Below are positions 1-9,629 of a stretch of 64,000 nucleotides of DNA, piece by piece. Below the pieces are notes generated by a model. That model was not told the DNA's origin. It saw only the letters and a list, made by a program, of their open reading frames with translations, and ran no database searches. A program made the translations under genes and the position numbers. Positions within the stretch are counted from its first letter, which is position 1; the number at the start of each line of letters is the position of its first letter. The DNA is from Sphingomonas sediminicola (lineage in GTDB: Bacteria; Pseudomonadota; Alphaproteobacteria; Sphingomonadales; Sphingomonadaceae): positions 2,170,001 through 2,234,000 of the forward strand of contig NZ_CP060782.1 of the NCBI RefSeq assembly GCF_014489515.1, read 5' to 3'.

Positions 1-1
1 T

Positions 2-703
2 CTTCCGATCGCGAAGCACGGCAATCGCAGCGTCAGCTCGCGATGTGGATCCGCCGACGTGCTTGAAGCACTGGGAGCGAAGATCGACCTCGGTCCCGAA
101 AAGGCGCGGTCACTGCTCGACGAGACCGGCTTCTGCTTTCTGTTCGCGCCTGCCTACCATCCTGGGATGAAGCACGCGGCGCTCGTTCGTCGTCAATTAT
201 CTGTCCGGACGGTGATGAATCTGCTCGGCCCCTGCATCAATCCGGCACGGCCGCCAGTACAATTGCTGGGTGTCGCCGACCCGAAAATGCTTCGCCGAAT
301 AGCGCAAACCCTGGATGCCGTCGGCGTCTCGGAAGCGCTCGTCGTCCACGGCTCAGGACTCGATGAGATAGCTCTTCACGGCGAGACCCGCGCGATTCGC
401 CTATCGCGAGGCGAACTCACGGAAATCGAAATCACCCCGGAAGAGGCAGGGCTGGAAAGGGCTCCTCTGAACGTCGTCACCGGCGGTGATGTTGAGGAGA
501 ATGCGGCGCGGCTTCGAATCCTCCTCGACGGTGAAGGATCTCCCGCGCAATCCGACATCGTCATCCTGAACGCCGCTGCGCTTCTCTACACCGCGGGCAA
601 GGCGGCCTCCCTCAAGGATGCGGCCGGTGCCGCACGTGACGCCCTGCTGTCCGGCAAATCGGGCAAGATCCTCGATCTATATGTCGAGGCCTCTAATGAC
701 TGA
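2..703 (+). CDS. trpD: Anthranilate phosphoribosyltransferase TrpD (5' end outside window)
   Basis: TrpD transfers phosphoribosyl from PRPP to anthranilate, the second step of tryptophan synthesis. The reading frame is open from base 2, so the gene starts before the window. About 233 residues are visible against roughly 340 for the family. The first codons give the signature KHGNRSVSSRCGSADVLEALG split across the window edge (the KHGNRS and CGSADVLE parts are plain), which forms the PRPP/metal site. Further on FLFAPAYHPGMKHA and RTVMNLLGPCINPA are typical family segments. The GTG at 59 is an internal valine and not the start. The stop at 701-703 overlaps the trpCF start (ATGACTGA), which suggests translational coupling. 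Confidence 0.95.
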   Translation, partial: LPIAKHGNRSVSSRCGSADVLEALGAKIDLGPEKARSLLDETGFCFLFAPAYHPGMKHAALVRRQLSVRTVMNLLGPCINPARPPVQLLGVADPKMLRRIAQTLDAVGVSEALVVHGSGLDEIALHGETRAIRLSRGELTEIEITPEEAGLERAPLNVVTGGDVEENAARLRILLDGEGSPAQSDIVILNAAALLYTAGKAASLKDAAGAARDALLSGKSGKILDLYVEASND

Positions 704-2087
704 GCCGGTGGGTGTGCTTGGCGAGATCGCCTCGGCCAAAAAGCAAGAGATTTCGAGCCGCTTCGACGGAGTCGCGCTCGACGGGCTACGCTCAGAAGCA
801 GGGAAGACCGGACGCAGCTTGATCAGCCAGATCCAAAAGCCTGGCTCTTCCTTCATCCTCGAAATCAAAAAGGCATCGCCCTCGGCTGGCGCGATCCGTA
901 GCGACGCGGATGCAGGTGCCATCGCGCGCGGATATTCGGGTGTTGCCGATGCCCTCAGCGTGCTCACCGACCGCAAGTTCTTCGGCGGATCGGCTGACGA
1001 CCTGAAAGCTGCGCGCGCCGCATTTGATGCGCCCATCCTCGCCAAAGATTTTTTCATCGACAGGCGTCAGGTGGTCGAAGCGCGGATTTCGGGGGCCGAC
1101 GCCGTCCTGGTGATGTTGTCGCTTCTCGATGACGAGCGAGCGCGCGAAATCATCGACGAGGCCCAAGCATTGGGCATGGACGTGCTTGTCGAGGTCCACG
1201 ACGAGCGAGAAATGCGCCGGGCGCTGGCGCTCGACGCTCCCCTGATCGGCATCAACAATCGCGACCTTCGCGATCTCACGATCGACCTCGCGGCGACGGA
1301 ACGGCTGGCTGGTCTCGCGCGCGACCACCTATTGGTCGCCGAGTCCGGTATCGACAGCCGCGCTGATGTGGACCGTCTATCGGGCCTCGTGAACGGGTTT
1401 CTCGTTGGCAGCGCCCTGATGCGTTCGGAAAGGCCCGCTGAGGCGGCGCGCACTCTGATCTTCGGGCGGGTGAAGCTCTGTGGCCTGACCATTCCCGACG
1501 ACGTGAGAGCTGGCCGACCAGCGACATTTGCAGGATTTGTCTTCGTTCCGGGCAGCCCACGTAATTTGACCGCCGAGCAGGCGGCGCCCCTCGCCGGCCT
1601 TGCACGCTGCCAAGGAGTTTTGCCGACGGGGGTTTTCCGGAACGCTCCCCTATCAGTCGTGGCAGACCTTGCGACCTTGCTGAACCTGCATGCCGTACAG
1701 CTCCACGGCAACGAGGACGTCGAATATGTGCGGGCGTTGCGGCGGCAGCTTTCGCAGGATTGCGAAATCTGGACCGCGGTGAGCGTCGGTCGCAGCCCGC
1801 ATCCGAACCGCGGCGGCGATCGGATCCTGTTCGACAACGGCAACGGAGGAACCGGAAGGACCTTCGATTGGGACCTGATCCAGCGTCATCCGGACTTGCC
1901 GAAAGCGTTGGTTGCAGGCGGGATCGGTCCTTCGAATGCACGTTCAGCAAGCCGACTCGGCGCCTACGCGATCGACGCCGGCTCCGCGCTGGACGTTATG
2001 CCCGGAATGAAATCACCCGTGAAAACGCGCGCGTTCTTTGAAGCGCTCCGGCCGGCCTGCCGCGAAAGCCTTCGCGCGTGCGCCTAG
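696..2087 (+). CDS. trpCF: Bifunctional indole-3-glycerol phosphate synthase / phosphoribosylanthranilate isomerase (TrpC-TrpF fusion)
   Basis: This fused enzyme catalyses two consecutive tryptophan steps: isomerisation of phosphoribosylanthranilate (TrpF) and ring closure to indole glycerol phosphate (TrpC). The 463-residue protein has a TrpC barrel at about 1-255, with [11 protein letters not shown] near residue 54 and the LAKDFF segment. The TrpF barrel follows from about 259, beginning VKLCGLT with the catalytic-type cysteine at 262 and containing AVQLHGNED and [11 protein letters not shown] chose ATG 696 because it overlaps the trpD stop and fits the TrpC N-terminus. The fusion is the arrangement best known from enteric bacteria. 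Many alphaproteobacteria instead keep trpF as a separate gene before trpB. Confidence 0.95.
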   Translation: MTEPVGVLGEIASAKKQEISSRFDGVALDGLRSEAGKTGRSLISQIQKPGSSFILEIKKASPSAGAIRSDADAGAIARGYSGVADALSVLTDRKFFGGSADDLKAARAAFDAPILAKDFFIDRRQVVEARISGADAVLVMLSLLDDERAREIIDEAQALGMDVLVEVHDEREMRRALALDAPLIGINNRDLRDLTIDLAATERLAGLARDHLLVAESGIDSRADVDRLSGLVNGFLVGSALMRSERPAEAARTLIFGRVKLCGLTIPDDVRAGRPATFAGFVFVPGSPRNLTAEQAAPLAGLARCQGVLPTGVFRNAPLSVVADLATLLNLHAVQLHGNEDVEYVRALRRQLSQDCEIWTAVSVGRSPHPNRGGDRILFDNGNGGTGRTFDWDLIQRHPDLPKALVAGGIGPSNARSASRLGAYAIDAGSALDVMPGMKSPVKTRAFFEALRPACRESLRACA

Positions 2088-3238
2088 ATGGCAGGTTCGG
2101 TCGGTTCGGCGGGACCTATGCTCCCGAAATCCTGGTGCCGGCACTGGAACAGCTCGAGGCGTCGTTTCTCGATGCGCAGGACGATGCGGGCTTTCAGGCC
2201 GAGCTTGGCGATCTGCTTGCCAACTACGCCGGCCGTCCGACACCGCTTACCCGCTGCCGCAATCTGCCCGGCCAGATCTATCTGAAACGCGAGGACCTGC
2301 TGCACGGCGGTGCGCACAAGACGAATCAGGTTCTTGCGCAGGGACTGCTTGCAAAGCGAATGGGCAAGACGCGACTGATTGCGGAGACAGGCGCCGGCCA
2401 ACACGGCGTCGCGACGGCGATCGTCGGCGCGCTGATGGGTTTCGAGACAGTCATCTACATGGGCGCCGAGGATGTCGAACGGCAGGCGCTGAATGTCTTC
2501 CGGATGCGCCTAATGGGTGCCGAGGTCGTTCCGGTAGAAAGCGGCGGACGGACGCTGAAGGACGCGATCAACGAAGCGCTCCGCGACTGGTCCTCAAGCT
2601 TCGAGAACACGCACTATCTTCTCGGCACGGCCGCTGGACCGCATCCTTTTCCGACAATGGTGCGTGAGTTCCAGCGGGTAATCGGTCGCGAAGCAAAGGC
2701 GCAGATCATTTCTCAGCTTGGGCGCCTTCCCGACGCCGTGATCGCATGCGTTGGTGGCGGATCGAACGCGATCGGCCTGTTCGCTGATTTCCTGTCGGAC
2801 GACGTGCAACTGATTGGCGTTGAGGCCGCGGGCCGCGGGCTCGACGGGGCCGAGCATGGCGCGACGCTCCTTCGCGGCCGGCCCGGCATTCTCCACGGGG
2901 CGGAGACCTACGTACTTCAAGACGAGGAAGGCCAGATCGCGGACACCTGGTCGGTGTCGGCCGGGCTCGATTATCCAGCCGTAGGACCCGAGCACGCCTA
3001 TCTCAAGGAAACCGGAAGAGCCGAATATGTCGGCGCGTCTGACGAGGAAGCGCTGAGCGCGTTTAGGGTGCTGGCGACGAACGAGGGCATTCTTTGCGCG
3101 TTTGAATCAGCCCACGCCCTCGCCCATGCGCTGAAAATCGCGAAGGATCGGCCCGCTGCAGCTCTCCTGGTCGGACTGTCTGGTCGTGGCGACAAGGACG
3201 TTGCGCAGGCACAGCAATTGCTCGGAACGCCAGCATGA
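2078..3238 (+). CDS. trpB: Tryptophan synthase beta chain
   Basis: TrpB condenses indole with serine using pyridoxal phosphate, as part of the alpha2-beta2 tryptophan synthase complex in the cytoplasm. The 386-residue protein starts [13 protein letters not shown], the usual N-terminus, and carries GGAHKTNQV with the PLP lysine at residue 81. The glycine-rich phosphate-binding stretch [10 protein letters not shown] and the [10 protein letters not shown] segment are intact. The start is GTG at 2078, inside the last codons of trpCF. The only alternative in-frame starts would remove conserved residues. The stop overlaps the trpA start by four bases (ATGA). Confidence 0.96.
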   Translation: MRLDGRFGRFGGTYAPEILVPALEQLEASFLDAQDDAGFQAELGDLLANYAGRPTPLTRCRNLPGQIYLKREDLLHGGAHKTNQVLAQGLLAKRMGKTRLIAETGAGQHGVATAIVGALMGFETVIYMGAEDVERQALNVFRMRLMGAEVVPVESGGRTLKDAINEALRDWSSSFENTHYLLGTAAGPHPFPTMVREFQRVIGREAKAQIISQLGRLPDAVIACVGGGSNAIGLFADFLSDDVQLIGVEAAGRGLDGAEHGATLLRGRPGILHGAETYVLQDEEGQIADTWSVSAGLDYPAVGPEHAYLKETGRAEYVGASDEEALSAFRVLATNEGILCAFESAHALAHALKIAKDRPAAALLVGLSGRGDKDVAQAQQLLGTPA

Positions 3239-4027
3239 GCCGCTACGCGAACTTGTTCGAGCGGTTGAAAGCGAGCGGCGAAGGCGCGTTCGGCGGCTTT
3301 CTCATGCTCGGCGATCCGGACCTCGCGACCAGCGCAAGGTTGCTCGGCGCTCTTGTCGAAAGCGGGGCCGACATGATCGAGGTCGGCATCCCCTTTTCCG
3401 ATCCGGTTGCGGACGGGCCAATCATCCAGGCGGCCTCGAAACGAGCGCTGGACGCAGGTGTCCGTGTCGGCGACTGTTTCGACTTGATCGCTGGCTTCCG
3501 CGAAAAGCACTCCGACGTCCCACCGGCATCCTGACCTACGCCAATGTCGTGGTCGCACGGGCAGGCTTCATGCGCGACGCGGCGGAAGCGGGTGCGGACA
3601 GCCTGCTAATCGCCGACGTCCCAGCACTCGAAGCGGAACCGTTCGCGCGGGAAATGGAGCAATCCGGACTCGAGCCGGTGCTCATCGCCGCGGCCAATAC
3701 GCCGGACCCGACGCTCCGATCGATTGCGAAGCTGTCCAAGGCCTACACCTATTGCGTGAGCCGATCCGGCATCACCGGCACACACGCCGATGCGCAATTC
3801 GATCGATCACTCCCGCGAAATTGAAGGAGGCGGGCGCACCGCCGCCGGTGTTCGGCTTCGGTATCTCCAAGCCTGCACACGTCCAAGCCGCGCTTGCCGC
3901 TGGTGCGGCCGGAGTGATCAGCGGATCCGCAATCGTCCAGCTAGCTCGTGAGAAGGAAGGAACAGCGCGGCTCAGGCAGTTCGTATCGGCAATGAAGGCG
4001 GCGACGAGGTCAGAACTCGTCTCCTGA
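3235..4027 (+). CDS. trpA: Tryptophan synthase alpha chain, interrupted by two frame breaks
   Basis: TrpA cleaves indole glycerol phosphate and channels indole to TrpB. The first segment (3235 to about 3510) holds [16 protein letters not shown] with the catalytic residues at the expected positions Glu49 and Asp60. The second frame continues [10 protein letters not shown] to [15 protein letters not shown], and the third runs from AKLKEAG through [14 protein letters not shown] to the stop at 4027. At the first junction the DNA reads gtcccaccggc, where one more base restores DVPTGILTY. The second break lies near 3800. All catalytic and phosphate-binding segments are otherwise intact. I therefore favour sequencing deletions over a decayed gene, although a true pseudogene cannot be excluded from one sequence. 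It is the last gene of the operon and converges on the TBDR gene at 4028. Confidence 0.88.
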
Positions 4028-6028
4028 TCATCGGGAGGAAAATCTCAGTCCGAGCCAGAGGGTCCTCGGCGTTGCTCGCTCGACCGAGCCGTCGTCGTTC
4101 AATGCGGCCGTCACGGACTCGTCGAATAGGTTCTGACCTCGGGCGATGATCTGCAATTTGTCGCCCAGCGGCCATGAAGCGAAGGCGTCGATCGTAGTCG
4201 CTCCAGGCAATAGGTTCCGGTTGAGGTCGTCCTCATACTGCGAGCCCACATGGCGGATCTCGATGGAGGCCGACCGGCCTTCCGACTCCCAGCCGACACC
4301 GCCGGAGAGAATGACTTCCGGCGTCTGTGCGGGCCGCAATCCGTCGAGCGCCGCGGACACCCCGTCCGCGACAACCCTTGCGTCCGTGAAGCTGGCGCCG
4401 AGCCGGATCGACCATGGACCGCTCCGGACTTCCCCAGCCGCTTCGATGCCGCGAACGTTAATGGCCCTGATGTTCTGGCGCTGGCGATAGTCGCCGGCGA
4501 CGAAGCCGACACCCGGGAAAATGCCGGGGCCGCGACCGAGCGTGACGTTGGCGATCGGGTTGGAAAGGCGGTTGACGAAGACTGTCACCGACGCGTCGAT
4601 GATGCCCCGCTGAAGACGGGTGCCGGCTTCCACGCCAGACAGTCTTTCCGGATCGAGCAGGGGATTGGCAGCAGTCGCGTCGGCCCCGCACGGAATGGCC
4701 GGAAGAGCTCGTTCAGGGTGGGCAGGCGCCAGCCGTGATAGGCGGCTCCCCGGAGGCTAGCGCCGTGCCCAAGGTCGATTAGGGCCCCGAGCCTCGCCGT
4801 CGGTCGCCATCCGCTGCGGCTTCCATACGCTTCGTCCCGCGTCACGGTATCACCAGCAAGCAGGCGTTCCAGAAGCCTTCCGTCGGAAATCCGCCAGCGG
4901 TCGATTCGGACCCGCCGTTCACCGTCAGGGAACCCCCTCCGAACTGGCATCGAGGAACAAGCCTGCGGTTGCACTGTCGCCGCCAGCGATCCGGCGTCTG
5001 GTCGGCTGACCGCCAGCGTAGGCGTATAGCTCGCGGGACTCACCCGTCGTGGAGCGGGCATCTGCCCCGAAGCGGAGGTCGATTCCGGGCCCGAGGGCGG
5101 CCGGATTTCGAAGCCCGCACCTTGTCCTGTCGACGGCACGGAATCCTGGAGCGACACACGCGACGCGTTTGCCCGTTCGTCATCGACGCTGGCGAAGCTG
5201 CTTCGCAGGTTTCGCCATTGCGCGTAGCCGAGCGCCACCCACTGCCACCGTCCGTGTCCGACTAGCCGGAGCGATGCGTCGGCTCCACGGGTGCGGTTCC
5301 CGTGAAAGGAAGACCGCGGTTGCGGCTGTCGGCAAATCCAAGCCCGCCAAGCTGCGCTTCCACTTTGTCCGCAACAGGTATGACCCAGCGAGCGCGGACG
5401 CTGCCCTCGCGATAGGGTGCCGCCTCGTCGGCAGGCCCACGCGTGGCCTCGGTGACCGGCACGAAACCGTCGCTACGTCCCGCCTGGGCGTCGAGCGCCA
5501 GGAGACTCTCTCCAAACTCCTTCCCCAAATAAGCATGGCCGCGCACCGACTGCCGGCTTCCGCCTTCGAGCGAGGCATCGAAGCTGCCCGCGGCGGCGGA
5601 GCGCATCTCGATAAACCCGGCGAGTGCACCGGGTCCATGAGAGACGCTGCCGGCCCCACGGACGATCCGGACCTCGTCCAGACCAGCGGCGTCATAGGCA
5701 GGCCAGTTCACCCATCCACCGAACGGATCAGTCTGCGGCACGCCATCAAGCACGAGAAGCGCGCGGCTGGACGCGTTCCCACCGAGCACGCGCAAGGTGA
5801 CCCCTGGCTCGTGGGATGCCCGCTCGTGGAATCGGACCGCCGGAATAGCTGCAAGCCGGCGACCTGCTTCAATATCTCATCCAGCTCGTGCGCCGGAGCA
5901 TTGCTAAGACGCCGGGAACCGATGATTTCAACCTGGTAAGCCGTCTCGGCCACCGGGTCGGGAAGTGCCTTTCCGGTGACCACGATTGCCTCTGCGGGAG
6001 GCTCGGAAGGCGGAATTGCGAGCAGCAT
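4028..6028 (-). CDS. TonB-dependent outer-membrane receptor, heavily frame-broken
   Basis: The pieces read in order as one TonB-dependent receptor. The N-terminus near 6028 has EAIVVTGKALPDP, a TonB-box-like beginning, followed by an SRRLSNAPAHELDEILKQVAGLQ plug. Then come the plug segments LDGVPQTDPFGGWVNW and VRIVRGAGSVSHGPGALAG. The barrel contains LRGAAYHGWRLPTLNELFRPFR, and the C-terminus INVRGIEAAGE with ARGQNLFDES ends LWLGLRFSSR. At least four frame changes lie between 4690 and 5800. The short plug and PTLNELFRPFR resemble vitamin B12/small-ligand (BtuB-like) receptors more than the long sugar TBDRs nearby. It follows GH16 by about 30 bases, so it may be the last gene of the beta-glucan operon. 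It may be a real pseudogene, since the break density is the highest in the window. Confidence 0.75.
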
Positions 6029-6060
6029 CCTTACGTTCGAAATACCACCTTCTTGGCGGC

Positions 6061-6915
6061 TTAGCCTCTTTCGCCTGCCCGAACCTGCCAGACGCGGACG
6101 TAATCCACTTCCATCCGCTGCGGCAGAGCCGCGTCGTCCATGCCCTTCTGGCCAGCCCAGTCGCCGCCCATCGCAAGGTTGAGGATCAACTTGTACGGCG
6201 TATCGAACGGCCAGGCGCCTTTGCCGCCCGGCTGGTCGTTGAGGACGCGGAGAATGCCCTGACCATCGACGCCGATGGCGATGGAATCCGGTCGCCAGTC
6301 AAGCTGGTAGACGTGAAATTCATCGCAGCTGGTCGAAACGAGTTTTTGCGCGCTGCGCTGCGTCTTCTTCACGTGGTTGAACAACAATGTGTGGAGCGAA
6401 GCGTAGATCAGGTTCGGCTCCGCCCCGACCTGCTCCATGATGTCGATCTCGCCGTCGTCGGGCCATTTCTTGAGATCGACCGGAAGCATCCAGATCGCGG
6501 GCCAGGTGCCGCGCGCACAAGGCAGCTTCGCGCGAATTTCGTAGAAGCCGTATGTCCAGCCGGCGCCCTTCGAATAGATCCTCGCCGACGTGTAATTCTG
6601 GCCGCCCCAATCCGGATATTTCGTGGGGTCCAGCGTTTCGCGGCGTGCTTCAAACCTCAGGACGCCGTTCGCCACACCGATGTTTTCCAGGCGGCCAGCC
6701 GAGTAATATTGCAGCTCCCCGTTGTGCCATCCCTGCTTGTTACGGGCCGTGTCGTAGGCCCATTTCGCGGTGTCGAGCCGGTCGCCGTCGAACTCGTCCT
6801 GCCAGACCAGCCTGGCATCGGCGGGACGCTTGACCGGCCCTCCGTACGACGCATTGGTCACAGTGAACTGCGACTGCGCTGCGGCCATCATCATCAGAAG
6901 GGAAGCAAACGGCAT
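6061..6915 (-). CDS. Glycoside hydrolase family 16 endo-beta-1,3(-1,4)-glucanase, exported
   Basis: GH16 enzymes of this type cut inside laminarin-like beta-1,3-glucans. The 284-residue protein has a short hydrophobic leader (about residues 1-17) and then LVWQDEFDGDRLDTAKW, the usual start of the jelly-roll fold. The catalytic signature reads EIDIME, with nucleophile Glu156, Asp158 and acid/base Glu161. WPAIWML and NLAMGGDWAG line the cleft as in known laminarinases. It lies downstream of the MFS gene by 12 bases in the same operon as GH3 and GH30. The likely job is to cut long glucans into oligomers for import through the TBDRs. Confidence 0.93.
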   Translation of the reverse strand: MPFASLLMMMAAAQSQFTVTNASYGGPVKRPADARLVWQDEFDGDRLDTAKWAYDTARNKQGWHNGELQYYSAGRLENIGVANGVLRFEARRETLDPTKYPDWGGQNYTSARIYSKGAGWTYGFYEIRAKLPCARGTWPAIWMLPVDLKKWPDDGEIDIMEQVGAEPNLIYASLHTLLFNHVKKTQRSAQKLVSTSCDEFHVYQLDWRPDSIAIGVDGQGILRVLNDQPGGKGAWPFDTPYKLILNLAMGGDWAGQKGMDDAALPQRMEVDYVRVWQVRAGERG

Positions 6916-6927
6916 GAGCTACTCCAC

Positions 6928-8217
6928 TTATGGAATGGGCGAGGCGCCGATTTCCGGCTGCGGCGATAACGCGTTCCGGCCGTCGCGAGCCGCAACCGCG
7001 AAAATCGCGATGAACGCATAGGCGCCGAGCGGAACGATGAAGGACGCGCTCAAACCAAAGATGTCGGCGATCGCGCCAACCGCTATGGGAAGCAGGGCCC
7101 GCCCAGAATGGCGAGACAAAGCAAGCCGGAGGTCGCGCTGCTGGAAACTCCAGAGCGCTCGAGCGTGAGGGAGAAGATCGTCGGGAACATAATCGAGTTG
7201 AAGAAGCCGATTGCGAGCGCCGCATAGCCGGATATTTCACGCTCGGAGACGAGGACGACCACGCATAGCAGCGCGGCTATGATCCCGCATGTCGCTAGGA
7301 GGCCGGCCGCGCGGACCCGCGTGAGTAGCAAGGTCCCTGCGATCCGCCCGCACAGCGCACCGCCCAGTAGAAATTGGCCAGGTATCCGCCAGCATCCTCG
7401 AACGAAATTCCGAGCACGTCCGGCTGGTTGAGGAAATTGATCATGATACTGCCGATGGATACCTCAGCACCGACATAGAGCCCGATTGCCGCCGCTCCGA
7501 AAATTGCCCAGCGGGATCGAAGGGCCTCGAACATACCAGTGGGTGACGGAAGCGCTCTGGGAGCTGCTCGCACCAGGAAGCTTCGCGAAACCGCAAGAAA
7601 GAGAAGCAACGTGCCGAGCAGGGCAGCCATGATCAGGAACGCCCGGTCAACCGCTGCCAGCAACTGGTTCCGCCGACCAGCTTCCAGAATGAAGTCCGAG
7701 CCGACCGTACCTGCAGGGTCTCCGAGCATCACCAGCGAACCGAAATGGACGCCGATCACAACTCCCAGCGAGTTGAAGGCCTGGGCAAAATTGAGCCGGA
7801 AATGGCTATACTGCGGGGAGCCAAGTCCGGCCGCGAGCGGGTTTGCGGCGACCTGCAGTGCGGTGTAGCCGGCTGCAAGCACGAACAACGCAATCAGTAT
7901 GGGCACGAAGGCAGCGAGATTCGTGCTGAGCACTACGAGCAGGCAGCCGCAGACCATGACGGAGAGAGATCCAAGGATCATGTCGACAGGCCCGACACGA
8001 CTGGTGACCCAGGCAGCAGGGAGCGACAGCAGACCAAAGGCGAGGAAAAAGACGATCTGCGTGAAAAGAGCTTCGGTGTAGTTGAGGCTGAACGCGGCCC
8101 TTAGCGCGACGATCAGCGGGTCGTTATTCGAGGTGATGAACCCCAGGCGAAGAATAGCGTCGTGACTGCCGCAAAGGCGAGAAGCGTGCTTCTCCGATCC
8201 TGATCGGCCGCAGTCAC
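6928..8217 (-). CDS. Sugar MFS transporter of the FucP/GluP (FHS) type, frame-broken
   Basis: This is an inner-membrane proton/sugar symporter related to fucose and glucose/galactose permeases. The start is GTG at 8217, overlapping the GH30 stop. It reads on to TLFFAWG and, after a lost base in the G run near 8140, to the family signature FITSNNDPLIVALRAAF. Further identifiers are LAAGYTALQVAANPLAA, SHFRLNFAQAFNSLGVVIG, IGFFNSIMFPTIFSL and LPIAVGAIADIFGL. Two more breaks lie near 7330 and 7100. The joined product would have about 430 residues and 12 membrane segments, as in the family. In this operon it probably takes up glucose or short beta-glucosides released by GH3 and GH30. Confidence 0.88.
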
Positions 8218-9629
8218 TGGCGGCCGCTTCGCGCTCCCCAGCGCAATGTTGCGACGGAGCCGGCAGGCATGGCGACCGAGTAGCGTTCGCCATCGAGCGC
8301 AAGGCTCACGGGACCCTCGCCCGACTTGCGATACAGAATGGCTACGCGGCTTCCGTCGCGATTGAGGAAGGCCGCGCCCTCAACCCATCGCTGCGGCTGA
8401 CCGTCGAGACGCGATAAGCCCGGGAAGGACGAACCGGCTCGCGTGGCCAAGCGCGTAATATTCGACGTTTCGCGTAATTGCCCCGGTTGCGGGATCGATC
8501 GTCACGACACCCCGACAGTCGCCGCAACCGCCCTTGTGCGGCCCGTACTTCGGGTCGAGCGCAAGGTTCCAAAGCAGGGTGCCGCGCGACCAGTGGTTGG
8601 CTGCGCCGATGATGAGCTTGCTTGTGAACCAGCCGAGGGCCTCGCCGAATTTTGGGGCCCATTCGCCGCCCGAGCATTCGGTGAACCATGTGTCCTTGTC
8701 GGGGAAAGCGTCGTGGACCTGCGACTGCGCCGAGACGTCACCCTCGTAACAGTGCCACGCGACGCCCGAGATGTATTTGCGCGCGTCCGGGTCGGAGAGC
8801 ACCGCCCACGGCATCTCCGGATTGTCCCAGTTGTGATCGTAATCGAGGATCTCGGTCTCGAGACCGCGTGAACGGAAGACCGGTCCGACGTGCTTGCCGA
8901 TGATCGCGGCGCGTTCCGGCGGATTCACACGCATCCCGGATAATCGGCAGGCTCGAAATCCGGCTCATTCTGGATCGTTAGCATCGACACCGGAACGCCC
9001 TCGCGCCCGAACTCCTCGACCGTTCGCGCAAGGTAAGTCGCGAATGCCGGGTAATATTGCGGTTCGAGCTGGCCCTTGATTAGGCTCTTCGTGGTCTTCA
9101 TCCACGCGGGAGCGCTCCACGGGCTGATCATCACCTTGAGGTCGGGATTGATCGCCAGCGCCTCGCGTGTGCGCGGGAGGACGTAACGCCGCGCATAATC
9201 GATAGTGAAATGCCGCAGCGCCGGGTCGGGCGTATTTCCAGGCGTATCGTCGTAGCTGTAATGGTCCGGCGAGAAATCCGACGCTCCAACCGTCAGCCGC
9301 GTGAACGAGAAACCGAGCCCGTTCGGACCACGGCCGAACAGCTCTTCCATGATCGCCTTGCGCTTGTCCTCGGGCAGGCCGCTGAACAATTGCGCGGTAG
9401 CGTCGGTCATGGCCGCACCGAAGCCGTGCATCCTCTGGAAGTGCTTCGACGAGTCGATCGTTATCGCTTCGTCGCCAGCGGTTGCTCCCGCCGATTGCTG
9501 GTCAGCCTGAGGAGCGAGCTTCTGCGTCTCGTCGGCGGTGGTCAGCCACATGCCAGCGGCGGTCGATGACGGCTGCGAAAGCGTAGTGCATCCAGCAAGT
9601 GCCAGGCTCAGCGCCAAAGCGACCCGCAT
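8214..9629 (-). CDS. Glycoside hydrolase family 30 beta-glucanase/glucosylceramidase-type lipoprotein
   Basis: The product is a retaining beta-glycosidase of the GH30 family, probably a beta-1,6-glucanase or beta-glucosidase. It starts at 9629 with MRVALALSLALAGC, a lipoprotein signal with the lipidated cysteine in LAGC. HGFGAAMTDATAQL and ISPWSAPAWMKT are the usual core segments. The acid/base glutamate is in TIQNEPDFEP, and the nucleophile is in WFTECSGGEW. Two frame breaks occur: near 8937, where one added base turns YPGCV* into YPGMRVNPPE, and near 8420. The C-terminal beta-sandwich follows (VAILYRKSGEGPVSLALDG). The start overlaps the halogenase stop (TGATG). GH30 beside GH16 and GH3 points to laminarin with beta-1,6 branches. 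Confidence 0.9.

Noticed and set aside
3235..4027. trpA as a true pseudogene or a case of programmed frameshifting
   Set aside because: The active-site residues are intact, no slippery heptamer with a downstream structure is seen, and equal breaks occur in many unrelated genes in short G/C runs.
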